From NCBI RefSeq assembly GCF_000600085.1, contig NZ_CP006821.1, positions 930,001 through 994,000 on the forward strand: a stretch of 64,000 nt of DNA. Reading direction: 5' to 3'. Position 1 is the stretch's first letter; each line of letters opens with the position of its first letter. The notes beneath the pieces were generated by a model. The model did no database searches. It had not been told where the DNA came from and saw only the letters and a list, made by a program, of their open reading frames with translations. Below are positions 45,498 to 56,044 of the stretch, in pieces. The stretch is from Helicobacter pylori oki112. Its GTDB lineage: Bacteria; Campylobacterota; Campylobacteria; Campylobacterales; Helicobacteraceae. Position numbers and translations under genes: made by a program.

Positions 45498-47039
45498 ATG
45501 ACACAATCTCAAAAAGTAAGATTCTTAGCCCCTTTAAGCCTAGCGTTAAGCTTGAGCTTCAATCAAGTGGGCGCTGAAGAAGATGGGGGCTTTATGACCT
45601 TTGGGTATGAATTAGGTCAGGTAGTCCAGCAAGTGAAAAACCCGGGTAAAATCAAAGCCGAAGAATTAGCCGGCTTGTTAAACTCTAACACGACAAACAA
45701 CACCAATATCAATATTGCAGGCACAGGAGGCAATGTCGCCGGGACTTTAGGCAACCTCTTTATGAACCAATTAGGCAATTTGATTGATTTGTATCCGACT
45801 TTGAACACTAGTAGCATTCATCAATGTGGTGCTACTACTAGTGGTAGTGGTGGTGCAACTACTGCTGCTGCTACTAGTAGTTCTTCTTGTTTCCAAGGTA
45901 ACCTGAGTCTTTATAACGAAATGGTTAGCTCTATCAAAACTTTGAGTCAAGATCTCAAAAACAATATCTTTCAAGGCAACAACAACACCACGAGTGCGAA
46001 CCTCTCCAATCAGCTCAGTGAGCTTAACACCGCTAGCGTTTATTTGACTTACATGAACTCATTCTTAAACGCCAATAACCAAGCAGGTGGGATTTTTCAA
46101 AACAACACTAATCAAGCTTATGGAAATGGTGTTACCGCCCAACAAATCGCTTATGTCCTAAAGCAAGCTTCAATCACTATGGGGCCAAGCGGTAATGGTG
46201 GGGTTGCCGGTGCGTTTTTGGACGCCGCTTTAGCGCAACATGTTTTCAACTCTGCTAACGCTGGGAATGATTTGAGCGCTAAGGAATTTACTAGCTTGGT
46301 GCAAAATATCGTTGATACTTCTCAAAACGCTTTAACGCTGGCCAACAACGCTAACATCAGCAATTCAACAGGCTATCAAGTGAGCTATGGCGGGAATATT
46401 GATCAAGCGCGCTCTACCCAACTATTAAACAACACCACAAACACTTTGGCTAAAGTTACCGCTTTGAATAACGAGCTTAAAGCTAACCCATGGCTTGGGA
46501 ATTTTGCTGCCGGTAACAGCTCTCAAGTGAATGCGTTTAACGGGTTTATCACTAAAATCGGTTATAAGCAATTCTTTGGAGAAAACAAGAATGTGGGCTT
46601 ACGCTACTACGGCTTCTTCAGCTATAACGGTGCGGGCGTGGGTAATGGTCCTACTTACAATCAAGTCAATTTGCTCACTTATGGGGTGGGGACTGATGTG
46701 CTTTACAATGTGTTTAGCCGCTCTTTTGGTAGCCGAAGTCTTAATGCGGGCTTCTTTGGGGGGATCCAACTCGCAGGGGATACTTACATCAGCACGCTAA
46801 GAAATAGCCCTCAGCTTGCGAGCAGACCCACAGCGACAAAATTCCAATTCTTGTTTGATGTGGGGTTACGCATGAACTTTGGTATCTTGAAAAAAGACTT
46901 GAAAAGCCATAACCAGCATTCTATAGAAATCGGTGTGCAAATCCCTACGATTTACAACACTTATTATAAAGCTGGCGGCGCTGAAGTGAAATACTTCCGC
47001 CCTTATAGCGTGTATTGGGTCTATGGCTACGCCTTCTAA
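45498..47039 (+). CDS. alpB: Adherence-associated outer-membrane protein AlpB (HopB)
   Basis: A 513-residue Hop adhesin, partner of AlpA. A signal peptide MTQSQKVRFLAPLSLALSLS ending near VGA is followed by EEDGGFMTFGYELGQVVQQVKNP. A Ser/Thr/Gly/Ala-rich loop (CGATTSGSGGATTAAATSSS, encoded by triplet-rich DNA at 45830-45890) lies between two Cys and is likely hypervariable. The C-terminal barrel is nearly parallel to AlpA (GYKQFFGENKNVGLRYYGFF) and ends YWVYGYAF. ATG 45498 follows AAGGA; an ATG at 45453 is an alternative that would extend the signal. Confidence 0.95.
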   Translation: MTQSQKVRFLAPLSLALSLSFNQVGAEEDGGFMTFGYELGQVVQQVKNPGKIKAEELAGLLNSNTTNNTNINIAGTGGNVAGTLGNLFMNQLGNLIDLYPTLNTSSIHQCGATTSGSGGATTAAATSSSSCFQGNLSLYNEMVSSIKTLSQDLKNNIFQGNNNTTSANLSNQLSELNTASVYLTYMNSFLNANNQAGGIFQNNTNQAYGNGVTAQQIAYVLKQASITMGPSGNGGVAGAFLDAALAQHVFNSANAGNDLSAKEFTSLVQNIVDTSQNALTLANNANISNSTGYQVSYGGNIDQARSTQLLNNTTNTLAKVTALNNELKANPWLGNFAAGNSSQVNAFNGFITKIGYKQFFGENKNVGLRYYGFFSYNGAGVGNGPTYNQVNLLTYGVGTDVLYNVFSRSFGSRSLNAGFFGGIQLAGDTYISTLRNSPQLASRPTATKFQFLFDVGLRMNFGILKKDLKSHNQHSIEIGVQIPTIYNTYYKAGGAEVKYFRPYSVYWVYGYAF

Positions 47040-47046
47040 AAAAGCT

Positions 47047-47067
47047 CAAGGCCTTTTATAGGCTTTG
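47047..47067 (+). terminator. Hairpin after alpB
   Basis: CAAGGCCT (47047-47054) pairs with AGGCTTTG (47060-47067), one G-T pair, loop TTTAT, eight bases after the alpB stop. No U tract follows, so termination strength is uncertain. Confidence 0.45.
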
Positions 47068-47834
47068 ACGAACCCTTTAACTCCCGCTTTAAAACAACCC
47101 TAAAACCCTTATCCAATAGTCAAATAATGGAATTGACCCCCTAAGAACGCTTGATTAAAAGCTACCACTCACAAAAAGCTTAACATTCAAGGCTTATTGA
47201 GATTTTAAAACGCTTGATTAAAAACTTTTAAAAAGCTTTAGCGCTTCAAAATTTTTATACTTAGAAAAACAACCCAAAATATTTATCAAATGTTGTCAAA
47301 TATTGAGATTATCCCCCAAGAACGGCTTTAATGGCAAAGGTGATCAAACGCTCAAGGCGTTTAGGATTTCTGTGGTTTAAAACTTTGTTTTGTGGTTCTA
47401 AATTTTATGGTAAAACCCATTTTTTAAGGGGATAGGAAGTATTTTGAACCCCCCCAAAACTAAATCCCCCCTAACCCAAGAAAACCGCTTTTAAAACCCC
47501 CAAGCAGAAATCCTAAACATCTTTAGTGTTTGGGGTGAATGCCGCTAATTTGCAGTATAATACCACCATACATTTGTATCTAGCGTAGGAAGCGTGCAAA
47601 GTTACGCCTTTATAGATATGATGCGTGAGAGCTGTAAGGAATGCGTTGGAGCTCAAACTCTGTAAAATCCATTAGGCACACAGAACAAGAACCAAACTCT
47701 CCCCCAACATCAGCCTAGGAAGCCCAATCGTCTTTAGCATTTGATCACTTCACAAAACTAGCTTTGCACAAAGTCTTTTATATTCAGATTTTAAAAAATA
47801 CCTTGGAGTGTTTTTAACTTGCTGTGATTGAAAA
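47068..47834. other. Non-coding region with a candidate structured transcript
   Basis: About 770 bases without a supported gene. The left half is A/T-rich and degenerate. The right half contains a perfect TATAAT (47556-47561), after which the base composition becomes mixed and non-repetitive for about 200 bases, with short complementary pairs: GCGTA/TACGC, GAGCT/AGCTC and TCTGT/ACAGA. A 23-codon frame from a GTG (MQSYAFIDMMRESCKECVGA) is also present. It could be an RNA gene or a decayed gene; neither is certain. Confidence 0.4.
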
Positions 47835-49379
47835 TCAAAACTTCAGCGTGAGGTTGGTCATCATGTAACTTCTGTCTTGGTAATTAGCGCTAAAATCGCC
47901 ATCGGGGTTATTGAATTTGGGCGCTCCAAAATACCCTACTTGATAGCCTTTATTGATCCTAGCCCCATAATAAGTGATCCTAAAGTTAAGAAAGACTGAT
48001 TCAGTGAACGCATAGCTCGCATTGAATTGCAAGGAGTATTCATTAGCCCTCCCCAACTGCCCTAACGCATTTTTATTCGCATGAGAGATGCGCCCAAAAA
48101 CATGCCATGCAAAACGCTTATGGATCCCTCCAACAGAAGTGTAAAAAGTGAAAGTGTTAGCGTTAGTGATCGCATCAGCCAGCCCATCATAAGCCGTATT
48201 ATCCCAAAAATCATAGCCAATCATTCCAGCATGCCTAGTCGTTACGGAGATTTCATTACTGATATAGGAAGTGTTATTACCCCTTGGCATCGTGTGAGAG
48301 CCTAAAAAAGCGTCTGAATTGCCAAAGGTGTTATAAAAGCCAATGGACCAGTTGAAATTATCCCACCAAAAAACCTGGCGGATATTTAAAGTAACGCCAT
48401 TCCTCCCCAACAACGAGCCATGAGGCGTGCTGTCTTCTAAACTATAAGTTTTTGTCTCTGGGTTATACCACCCCCTATAGTATAAAGGAAAGGTTGTCAT
48501 GATCATGCTTTGAGAGCGAAAGCCTACATTTTCAAAATTCCTATTCGTGTCATAGACTAGCTTAAAACCAGGAGCGTTATAAGTTTTAGGTGCAAAATAA
48601 TAAAAAAATTGAGCGTCTAAACCTTTATAAGAATAGGTCGTGGTGATCCCATGCCAACCGTAATTGATGAAATCGTTGCTGTTATTAGGATTGCCTCCCT
48701 TTTTCAAATAAGGCACTGTCGCAAAAAACTCATAAATCCAAGAGTTGAACGCTAAACCTCTCCCAAAAGAACTCCACCACCAAAATCTTAACCTTTGCGT
48801 TTCAGTCTTATAGGGCTGATAATACACTTCCCACCCTTGATTGGAACCGCTCATAAAATCAATATTCGCTTCATAACGCCCCGCCTTAAACCCAAAAACA
48901 TCTTTGTAATCGTATCGTAAAAAAGCGGTATCCACCACATAAGGCCTTGCATGGTAGCTCGCTGATTGAGAAGTCCCCGCATAAGCAGGACCAAGATATT
49001 TATTAAAAAAGTATCCATGATAGCCCCCAATGAAATTCTCTACAATTGAGCCAAAAATCTTCCCGTTAGCTTGGTTAATATCATTCTTAGTCTTATCATA
49101 AGGAATGGCTGCAATCGCCCCACCCAAAGAGAAAGAGAGCCTATGGTTTTCGGTGCCTTTAGGGAGTAAATTGACTTTGACTTGCGCTAAAGTTACAATA
49201 TCTATAAAACTTTCAGTAGGATAAATCCCTTTTTTAGTATTGATTTGAGAATTGTTAAAGCCAATCTTAGAAAAATTCTCCACACGACCGCTAAACCGAT
49301 AATCAAAAGCTTCTGCAGGACATAACAAAAACGATAAAAGCGATAAAGAAGAAGTCAAAAAATATTTTTCTTGCCTCAC
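47835..49379 (-). CDS. hofG: Hof-family outer-membrane protein
   Basis: A 514-residue Helicobacter Hof-family beta-barrel. GTG 49379 is chosen because TAGGGAGAG precedes it and it gives a clean signal peptide (RQEKYFLTSSLSLLSFLLCPAEA) before FDYRFSGRVENFSKIGFN; the longer frame to an ATG at 49457 is encoded by a homopolymer and unlikely. The body is aromatic-rich alternating beta-strand sequence and ends YMMTNLTLKF with the C-terminal Phe of OMPs. It matches HP0914 (HofG) by position; its transported or bound ligand is unknown. Confidence 0.8.
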   Translation of the reverse strand: MRQEKYFLTSSLSLLSFLLCPAEAFDYRFSGRVENFSKIGFNNSQINTKKGIYPTESFIDIVTLAQVKVNLLPKGTENHRLSFSLGGAIAAIPYDKTKNDINQANGKIFGSIVENFIGGYHGYFFNKYLGPAYAGTSQSASYHARPYVVDTAFLRYDYKDVFGFKAGRYEANIDFMSGSNQGWEVYYQPYKTETQRLRFWWWSSFGRGLAFNSWIYEFFATVPYLKKGGNPNNSNDFINYGWHGITTTYSYKGLDAQFFYYFAPKTYNAPGFKLVYDTNRNFENVGFRSQSMIMTTFPLYYRGWYNPETKTYSLEDSTPHGSLLGRNGVTLNIRQVFWWDNFNWSIGFYNTFGNSDAFLGSHTMPRGNNTSYISNEISVTTRHAGMIGYDFWDNTAYDGLADAITNANTFTFYTSVGGIHKRFAWHVFGRISHANKNALGQLGRANEYSLQFNASYAFTESVFLNFRITYYGARINKGYQVGYFGAPKFNNPDGDFSANYQDRSYMMTNLTLKF

Positions 49380-49420
49380 TAAACTCTCCCTAATTTTAAT
49401 TGTATGATCTTTTTTGTTGA

Positions 49421-49451
49421 GATTATAATTATAATCAAAAAAAAAAAAAAA
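49421..49451 (-). promoter_or_regulatory. hofG promoter: palindromic operator-like -10 and A/T15 tract
   Basis: GATTATAATTATAATC (49421-49436) is a perfect 16-base palindrome that contains TATAAT on both strands, and directly upstream (minus strand) is a run of 15 T (A15 on plus, 49437-49451). The layout suggests a promoter whose spacer/-35 region is a homopolymer, with a palindrome that could bind a dimeric regulator such as Fur. Confidence 0.5.
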
Positions 49452-49637
49452 CAGCATGAAGTTAAAATATTAATTAAAATCCACAACCCTATTTTACAAA
49501 ATTTTACAAAAAATAACCCTTAATTGTAAATTGGTTTAAAAATTAAAGGATTAAAATCATATATTTGTTACTTCTAAAGAATGTTTTATTTTTAATTAGA
49601 CTCGCCACCCATGAAACCCTCATTTTTAGCTCCATTA

Positions 49638-52079
49638 TTAAAACTTATAAGAAATTTCAAACCTAGCGTTAAAGCCAGGCTCTGCCATGCCTCTTGCGTA
49701 TTTGTCTTGATTGGGTTCATCAGGGCTCATCACCGGGCTTGCTTGATCAATATATTGTTGGTTAAAAACATTGTTAAACACCGCATTCAAGCTCAAGCCT
49801 TCAAGCTTCTTATAGGTGGGTTTGTAGGTTACAAAAAAACTGCTCACCCCATAGCCGGGCTTATGCACATAAAAAATACCGGGCGTTTTAGGGCAATTGC
49901 TAGGCCGTCTGTCAATATCCGTAGGGCCGTTGCGATAGGGGCTATAAGAGCAATAACTCAAATCCGTAACGAATCGTGAAAGCCAAGTGATGCTAAGGCC
50001 AGTGCGTGGGATTGTATAGCTTGCCGTTAAAATAAACACATTGCCTGTTGTGGCAGCCAATTCATACACATCAGCGATCAAGCGCCCTTTTAAAGAAGGC
50101 CATGATCTTGCCACGCTCAAGCCTAAAGAAAAACTCTTGTATTTAGCCGTCCCTGAAACTTCATAACCAGGCACATAAATAATATCTTTTGCGGGCAAGT
50201 TGGTTACAAAAAGCGTTGAAGAAAATTGGTTGATGTAGTTAGAAATCAGTTGGACAAAACCTGCGGCCCTGAAATCAAAATACTTACTGCTGTATTCGGT
50301 ATTAAATTCCACATTTTGCCCGATTTCTGGCTTTAAATTGCGGTTATAACGCAAATTATCTTGACGCATCCACACCAAACCTCCAGGCATAGGGCCTCTG
50401 GTTACATACGCGTAAGAAAGCCTGAAATTCAAATTTTCTAAAGGCGAGACATTTAAAGCCGCGCTAGGGCTAAACCCTTGGGTTATGTGCAATTGCCAGT
50501 CTTTATCCACTAAAGTATAGACATCATAACGAGTCCCTGCCCCTAAAGTTACCATAGGGTGCAAGGTGTAATTCGCTTGCGCATACACCCCAACCACATT
50601 CGCAGTAGCGCCATTCCTTTGGCAACGCCCATTCATGTTAGGATCATTAGGGCCCATAACCCTTAAGCATGCATCGGGGGCATCGCCGGGTTTGACTAAT
50701 TCGCTATTAGGGATCGCTTTATCAAAAGTGGTTAAATTTTGGTAATTCAACCCGTATTCAAAAAGATTGTCATTCTTATGATCTATAGTGTGGATCACAT
50801 TCGCATTAAACCCGGAATTGATGATGAATAAATTTTTATTAGCCACCACAGAACCCCCTCCAAGGCTTTTAAAAGTGATGGAGCAAGTTTGTTTCACAGC
50901 GTCATAAATACCCCCTTGCGCCGCGCATTCATTTTCTTCGCCAAGTTTTGGGTTTGGGGTGAAAGGAATGATAGCCGCTATATCGTTAGGCCTAAAAAGC
51001 GGATCAATTTGGACATTCCTGATGCTTGTATAACCATTGATTTTTAATTTAGGATCACCAAAACGACTCCCCCCTTCTCTTTCATAGTTCAAGCTCACAT
51101 TATGCACTAAATTGACGCTATAAGTTTTAAACAAACTAGCGTCATTTTCAAACAAGCAATCGCTAGGGTTTTTCTCATTAGGGAAAGCGTTAAAATCACC
51201 GCAAGAATAGGGTAAAAAAGTGCCTGTAAAATTCGCTCTTAAAGGGCGATTAGCGTTATCTCTGGTCATGTTATAACTGAGCGTTAAGGTATCCCTTTCG
51301 CTCAAATAACCATTGATCTTAGCCATCACATTGTTTTGCTCGCTAGGACTTCCTGTAACTTTATTATCCGCTTTAGGTCTAAAGAGATCTTTTGTAGCAT
51401 TATCCCCATCACGATAATAGAAAATATTTTGATGCGTGTAATACAAAAGAATATCAAAATGATTGTTACGATAAGCGCCCATCACGGTTTCTCGATCCCC
51501 AAAGTTGGTTAAAAAAGTGGCAGCCCCACTCATGGCGTAGTCTTTACCTTTAGGGATAAAATCGCTCGCGCTTCTAGTTTCCATTTTAATCGCGCCAATC
51601 AAAGCCATAGGCCCTGCGCTCGCTTGAGCCGCCCCCTTAGTAACCACCACGCTTTTGAGCATTCCAGGGTCAATAATCGTATTGCCTTGATGCCCATAGC
51701 TTGCGCCCATTTGCGCTGCGCCATCCACCGTAACCCTAGCCAATCTGTCTTCAATACCGCGCACATAAATTTTTTGCGCTATAACTGCGCCTCCGCCCAC
51801 ATTGATATTAGGGTTTCTTCTAAACATGTCGCTGATTTGGTTGGCTTGCCTTCTTTCTAATTCTTTATTTGAAATGGTTGTCTGGTTGTTGTAATTAAAA
51901 ATTTTAGCCGCTTGAGTGGTAACTTTGCCCAGAGTGTGTTGGGCGTTCTTTTTTTTATCCTTTTTTCTTTCTGTCTTTCTTTCTTCTTTTTCTTCTTCTT
52001 TAGCCTCCAATTCAAACATTCCTAATAAGGACAAAAAAATAGAAAAACTACAATATTTCCTAAAACGCTTGTCATTCAT
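49638..52079 (-). CDS. frpB2: TonB-dependent outer-membrane iron receptor FrpB
   Basis: An 813-residue TonB-dependent receptor. A signal peptide near residues 1-25 (SIFLSLLGMFELEA) is followed by a very charged KE-rich stretch, then the plug domain: TTISNKELERRQANQISDMF, NINVGGGAVIAQKIYVRGIE, and VVVTKGAAQASAGPMALIGA. The 22-strand barrel ends GFNARFEISYKF. Paired Cys in extracellular loops are visible. By recall, this locus is split (HP0915/HP0916) in 26695 but is one intact frame here; FrpB2 has been reported to bind haemoglobin. Confidence 0.85.
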   Translation of the reverse strand: MNDKRFRKYCSFSIFLSLLGMFELEAKEEEKEERKTERKKDKKKNAQHTLGKVTTQAAKIFNYNNQTTISNKELERRQANQISDMFRRNPNINVGGGAVIAQKIYVRGIEDRLARVTVDGAAQMGASYGHQGNTIIDPGMLKSVVVTKGAAQASAGPMALIGAIKMETRSASDFIPKGKDYAMSGAATFLTNFGDRETVMGAYRNNHFDILLYYTHQNIFYYRDGDNATKDLFRPKADNKVTGSPSEQNNVMAKINGYLSERDTLTLSYNMTRDNANRPLRANFTGTFLPYSCGDFNAFPNEKNPSDCLFENDASLFKTYSVNLVHNVSLNYEREGGSRFGDPKLKINGYTSIRNVQIDPLFRPNDIAAIIPFTPNPKLGEENECAAQGGIYDAVKQTCSITFKSLGGGSVVANKNLFIINSGFNANVIHTIDHKNDNLFEYGLNYQNLTTFDKAIPNSELVKPGDAPDACLRVMGPNDPNMNGRCQRNGATANVVGVYAQANYTLHPMVTLGAGTRYDVYTLVDKDWQLHITQGFSPSAALNVSPLENLNFRLSYAYVTRGPMPGGLVWMRQDNLRYNRNLKPEIGQNVEFNTEYSSKYFDFRAAGFVQLISNYINQFSSTLFVTNLPAKDIIYVPGYEVSGTAKYKSFSLGLSVARSWPSLKGRLIADVYELAATTGNVFILTASYTIPRTGLSITWLSRFVTDLSYCSYSPYRNGPTDIDRRPSNCPKTPGIFYVHKPGYGVSSFFVTYKPTYKKLEGLSLNAVFNNVFNQQYIDQASPVMSPDEPNQDKYARGMAEPGFNARFEISYKF

Positions 52080-52096
52080 TCTTAAAATCCTACTTA

Positions 52097-52111
52097 TAAT
52101 AATTTTTATTA
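52097..52111 (-). promoter_or_regulatory. Fur-box-like operator upstream of frpB
   Basis: TAATAATTTTTATTA (plus-strand reading) matches the 15-base H. pylori Fur consensus TAATAATNATTATTA at all but one of its 14 defined positions. It lies 18-32 bases before the frpB ATG, overlapping the expected promoter or early transcript, as for iron-repressed genes. Confidence 0.6.
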
Positions 52112-52252
52112 AAAAATAAAGGTGTTATTGTATTCAAAAAAATATTACAACCACCTTAAAAGAGCTAGCCATTTTTGATAAACAAATGATAAACTTTTAG
52201 AAAAATCCCACAAAAACCCATTTCAAAACGCGCAGAATGCGAAAGGTCTTTT

Positions 52253-52684
52253 CTACCTCACTCTCACTTTTTTACCTTTATAGAGCCTGAATATTTTAGA
52301 GCTAGAGCTTTCAAACAAACCCCTTTCATCGCTCACAATCACATCAGCGAGCTTGGAAGCGATCTCTTTATCATAAGCGCATTGAGTGAGGTTGGCTGAG
52401 GTGCTATAGAGCGTTTTAAAACGCTTTAAAAAATCCCCATGCCTGCCCCTAACCACACGAACGGCCTTAGAGTTAGGGTAAATAAAAGTGGTTTTAGCGC
52501 TTCTTCTAATGAGGTTTTTAAACGCATTGGGCACACGCACCAGGCTTTTTAAGGTGGTAAAATCAGCACTTTCTATTAAAACGCTTTGGTTTTTAGGGCG
52601 CTTTTTTAAAGCGTTGAGCTTTTCGCTGTCTTTAGAAAGCAGTCCTATAGTGGTATCGCTTTGAACGAGATACACTAACGCCAT
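52253..52684 (-). CDS. Sua5/YciO/YrdC-domain protein
   Basis: A 143-residue YrdC-like domain. Family features include the N-terminal LVQSDTTIGLLSKDSEKLNAL (substrate threonine/ATP site), KKRPKNQSVLI, VPNAFKNLIRR, VRVVRGRHGDFLKRF and the STSANLT motif. Members make threonylcarbamoyl-AMP for tRNA t6A or bind RNA; this protein is shorter than typical TsaC (about 190) and may be a divergent version. The ATG 52684 is 4 bases after the carB stop, so it is in an operon with carB. Confidence 0.75.
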   Translation of the reverse strand: MALVYLVQSDTTIGLLSKDSEKLNALKKRPKNQSVLIESADFTTLKSLVRVPNAFKNLIRRSAKTTFIYPNSKAVRVVRGRHGDFLKRFKTLYSTSANLTQCAYDKEIASKLADVIVSDERGLFESSSSKIFRLYKGKKVRVR

Positions 52685-52688
52685 CAAA

Positions 52689-55600
52689 TTACTTCAAATA
52701 ATCTTGTAAGGCTAACAACTCGTCTTTTTGAGAGCTTTCTTCTAACGCTAAAAGTAAGACTTCTATCGTGCTTAAAGTCGTGAAATAACTCACATGGTTT
52801 TTAAGCACAGAAGTGCGGATGAGTTTGGCGTCATCTTGAGATTTGTGATCGCTGGTGTTGATAGCCATGCTGATTTCCCCATTCATCATCAAATCCATGA
52901 TATTGGGGCGGCCTTCAGAGATTTTAAGCACCTTTAAAGACTTTACCCCGGCTTTTTCCAAAGCTTTATGCGTGCCTTCTGTGGCGCACAATTCAAAGCC
53001 TAACTGAACCAATCGTTTCATTAAAACGCACGCTTCTTCTTTATCCTTATCTTTAATAGAAACAAAAATAAGCCCCTTGTTTTTAATGGGGTTAAAGCAA
53101 GCCGTTTGAGCCTTTAAAAAAGCCAACCCTAAAGATCTAGCAATCCCCATCACTTCGCCGGTGCTTTTCATCTCAGGCCCCAAAATCAAATCCGATCCAT
53201 AAAGTTTATTAAAAGGGAAAACCGCTTCTTTTAAAGCCACAAAATGGGGCATTTTAGGCTTATAAACGCCTTTAGAATATCCCACGATATTTTTTTTATC
53301 ATAGAACTTCAAGGCTTCTTTCAAATCTTCTAACACCATAACCCTAGTCGCAACTTTGGCTAAAGGAACGCCTAAAGCCTTGCTTAAAAAAGGCACGGTT
53401 CGGCTGGCTCTGGGATTGACTTCAATCAAATAGAGCGTGTTGTCATGCACAGCAAATTGGATATTCAATAGCCCTACCACGCCTAAATGCAGAGCGATTT
53501 TCGCGCTCACCCGCTCAATTTCATCTAAAATTTCAGGGCTTAGAGTGGAAGGGATAAAGCACGCCGAATCGCCTGAATGGATTCCGGCTTCTTCAATATG
53601 CTGTAAAATGCCGGCAATATAGACCTCTTTTTTATCGCAAATAGCATCCACATCTAATTCCACCGCTTTTTCTAAAAACTTATCAATGAGGAGCGGATTT
53701 TTAGGGATAATCTCTAAAGCATGCGTAACGCTTTCTAAATAATGGTGCAGTTCTTCAATATTTTCTAAAATTTGCATGTGCTGGCCGCCCAGCACATAAC
53801 TAGGGCGCACAATAATAGGGAAACCAATCACATTAGCGATGCTATAAGCTTCATCAATGCTCTTAGCCATGCCGTTTTTGGGCTGCTTAATGTCAAGCTC
53901 TTTTAAAAAGAGGGAAAATTTTTCCCTGTCTTCTGCAATATCAATCACCTTAAAAGGCGTGCCAATAATGGGGGCTTGCATCTTCGCTAGATCTTTAGCG
54001 AGTTTTAAAGGGGTTTGTCCCCCAAAATGCACGATGATGCCATCCACGCACTCCCTTTGAATGATAGTCTTCACGCACTCAAAATGAATGGGTTCAAAAT
54101 AGAGCGTATCACTGGTATCATAATCCGTGCTAACAGTTTCTGGATTGCAATTGAGCATGACGCTTTTAATGTTTAAATCTTTCAAAGCAAAGCTCGCATG
54201 CACGCAACAATAATCAAATTCAATGCCTTGACCGATGCGATTAGGCCCAGAGCCTATGATTAGGATTTTCTTTTCTTGTTTTTCTTGTTTGTTTTCAATA
54301 GGGGGCAAAGGGTTAGGGGCATAGGTGGAATACAAATAAGGCGTGAGCGATAAAAACTCCGCCGCGCAAGTGTCCACTTCTTCAAAATGGGGCGCGATTT
54401 GTAAATGCATTCTGGCTAATTCCACTTCAAAAGGACTCACCTCTAAATTTTCATTTTCTTTGATTTTAGCGGCAATCCTAGCATCGCTAAAGCCTAAATT
54501 TTTAAGCTCTCTTAATTTCTTGGCGTCCGTTAAAACGCTAGAATTGATGCTTTCTTCTGCTTTGACTAGCTTTTGGATTTGAGATAAAAACCACCTGTCA
54601 ATCTGGCATAATTCAAACACTTCATCAACACAAACGCCGAGTCTGAACGCATCAGCGATATAGAGCAAGCGTTTGGGATTGGGCCGGCGGATTTCCTTTT
54701 TTATCATTTCTAAATCTTTGCTTAACGATTCAAACCCTAGCCAATTGTTTTCCAAAGAGCATAACGCTTTTTGTAGGGCTTCTAAGAAATTCCCCCCTAT
54801 CGCCATCACTTCGCCAATGCTTTTCATAGAAGTCCCTAAAGTGCTAGAAACACCGGCAAATTTTTCAAACGCAAAGCGAGGGATTTTCACCACGATATAA
54901 TCCAAACTAGGCTCAAAACTCGCCGGGGTGTTGGTAATATCGTTTTGGATTTCATCTAAGCTAAAACCCACCGCAAGCATGGTAGCGACTTTTGCAATGG
55001 GAAATCCGGTCGCTTTTGAAGCTAATGCGGAGCTGCGGCTCACTCGTGGGTTCATTTCAATCACAACCATTCTTAAAGTCTCGGGGTGGATCGCAAATTG
55101 CACATTACTCCCGCCCGTATCCACGCCAATTTCTCTCAAAATCGCAAAGCTCGCATCGCGCATGCGTTGGTATTCTTTATCGGTTAAGGTGAGGCTTGGA
55201 GCGATGGTGATGCTATCACCGGTATGAACGCCCATGGGGTCAATATTTTCAATGCAACACACAATGATGCAATTATCCTTATTGTCTCGTATGACCTCCA
55301 TTTCGTATTCTTTCCACCCCAATAAGGACTCTTCAATCAAAATTTCATTAATGGGCGAAGCGTCTAGGGCGTTTTTAGCCAATTCTTGAAACTCTTCAAT
55401 ATTGTAAGCGACCCCACTCCCTCCCCCAGCCAGAGTGAAACTCGCTCTGATAATGGCTGGAAAGCCAATTTCATTGATGGCTTCTAGGGCCTCTAACTCG
55501 CTATAAGCGTAACGCCCTTTAGGCAAATCCATCCCGATTTTTAACATCGCTTCTTTGAAAGCCTGCCTGTCTTCGCCTTTTTTGATCGCTTCAATCTTAG

Positions 55601-55946
55601 CCCCTAAAAGCTCCACGCCTTCTAACATGCCCTTTTGGTGCATTTGCATGACCGCATTCAAAGCGGTTTGCCCGCCCATTGTGGGTAAAATAGCGTCAAT
55701 CTTTTCTTTTTTGATGATAGCGGCGATATTTTCTCCAGTGATGGGTTGGATATAAGTTTGATGAGAAAATTCAGGGTCAGTCATCACGGTGGCCGGGTTA
55801 GAATTGATTAAGATCACTCTATAACCTAAAGATTTTAAGGTTTTACAACTTTGAGTCCCTGAGTAGTCAAACTCACAAGCTTGCCCGATCACAATAGGGC
55901 CTGATCCTATCAGTAGAATGTTGGAAATATCGGTGCGTTTAGGCAT
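52689..55946 (-). CDS. carB: Carbamoyl-phosphate synthase large subunit
   Basis: A 1085-residue enzyme making carbamoyl phosphate for pyrimidine and arginine synthesis. Two homologous ATP-grasp halves are seen: [20 protein letters not shown] at the start and [20 protein letters not shown] at about residue 555, with [20 protein letters not shown] and [20 protein letters not shown] as the matching ATP-site segments. The C-terminal allosteric domain contains [17 protein letters not shown] and TEGTHKAL. The ATG 55946 is preferred to a GTG at 55949. Confidence 0.96.
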   Translation of the reverse strand: MPKRTDISNILLIGSGPIVIGQACEFDYSGTQSCKTLKSLGYRVILINSNPATVMTDPEFSHQTYIQPITGENIAAIIKKEKIDAILPTMGGQTALNAVMQMHQKGMLEGVELLGAKIEAIKKGEDRQAFKEAMLKIGMDLPKGRYAYSELEALEAINEIGFPAIIRASFTLAGGGSGVAYNIEEFQELAKNALDASPINEILIEESLLGWKEYEMEVIRDNKDNCIIVCCIENIDPMGVHTGDSITIAPSLTLTDKEYQRMRDASFAILREIGVDTGGSNVQFAIHPETLRMVVIEMNPRVSRSSALASKATGFPIAKVATMLAVGFSLDEIQNDITNTPASFEPSLDYIVVKIPRFAFEKFAGVSSTLGTSMKSIGEVMAIGGNFLEALQKALCSLENNWLGFESLSKDLEMIKKEIRRPNPKRLLYIADAFRLGVCVDEVFELCQIDRWFLSQIQKLVKAEESINSSVLTDAKKLRELKNLGFSDARIAAKIKENENLEVSPFEVELARMHLQIAPHFEEVDTCAAEFLSLTPYLYSTYAPNPLPPIENKQEKQEKKILIIGSGPNRIGQGIEFDYCCVHASFALKDLNIKSVMLNCNPETVSTDYDTSDTLYFEPIHFECVKTIIQRECVDGIIVHFGGQTPLKLAKDLAKMQAPIIGTPFKVIDIAEDREKFSLFLKELDIKQPKNGMAKSIDEAYSIANVIGFPIIVRPSYVLGGQHMQILENIEELHHYLESVTHALEIIPKNPLLIDKFLEKAVELDVDAICDKKEVYIAGILQHIEEAGIHSGDSACFIPSTLSPEILDEIERVSAKIALHLGVVGLLNIQFAVHDNTLYLIEVNPRASRTVPFLSKALGVPLAKVATRVMVLEDLKEALKFYDKKNIVGYSKGVYKPKMPHFVALKEAVFPFNKLYGSDLILGPEMKSTGEVMGIARSLGLAFLKAQTACFNPIKNKGLIFVSIKDKDKEEACVLMKRLVQLGFELCATEGTHKALEKAGVKSLKVLKISEGRPNIMDLMMNGEISMAINTSDHKSQDDAKLIRTSVLKNHVSYFTTLSTIEVLLLALEESSQKDELLALQDYLK

Positions 55947-56044
55947 CACTAATCCTTAAAGAAAGAATGTAAACGAAGCGTTATCAATATTTTAAAGTAT
56001 TTTTTATTAGGTTTTTGCGTGGTATCCCCCCCTATTTTTTCAAA

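Noticed and set aside
49380..49457. Upstream extension of hofG to the ATG at 49457
   Set aside because: It would translate a T15 homopolymer and the promoter palindrome; GTG 49379 has the ribosome-binding site and a normal signal peptide.
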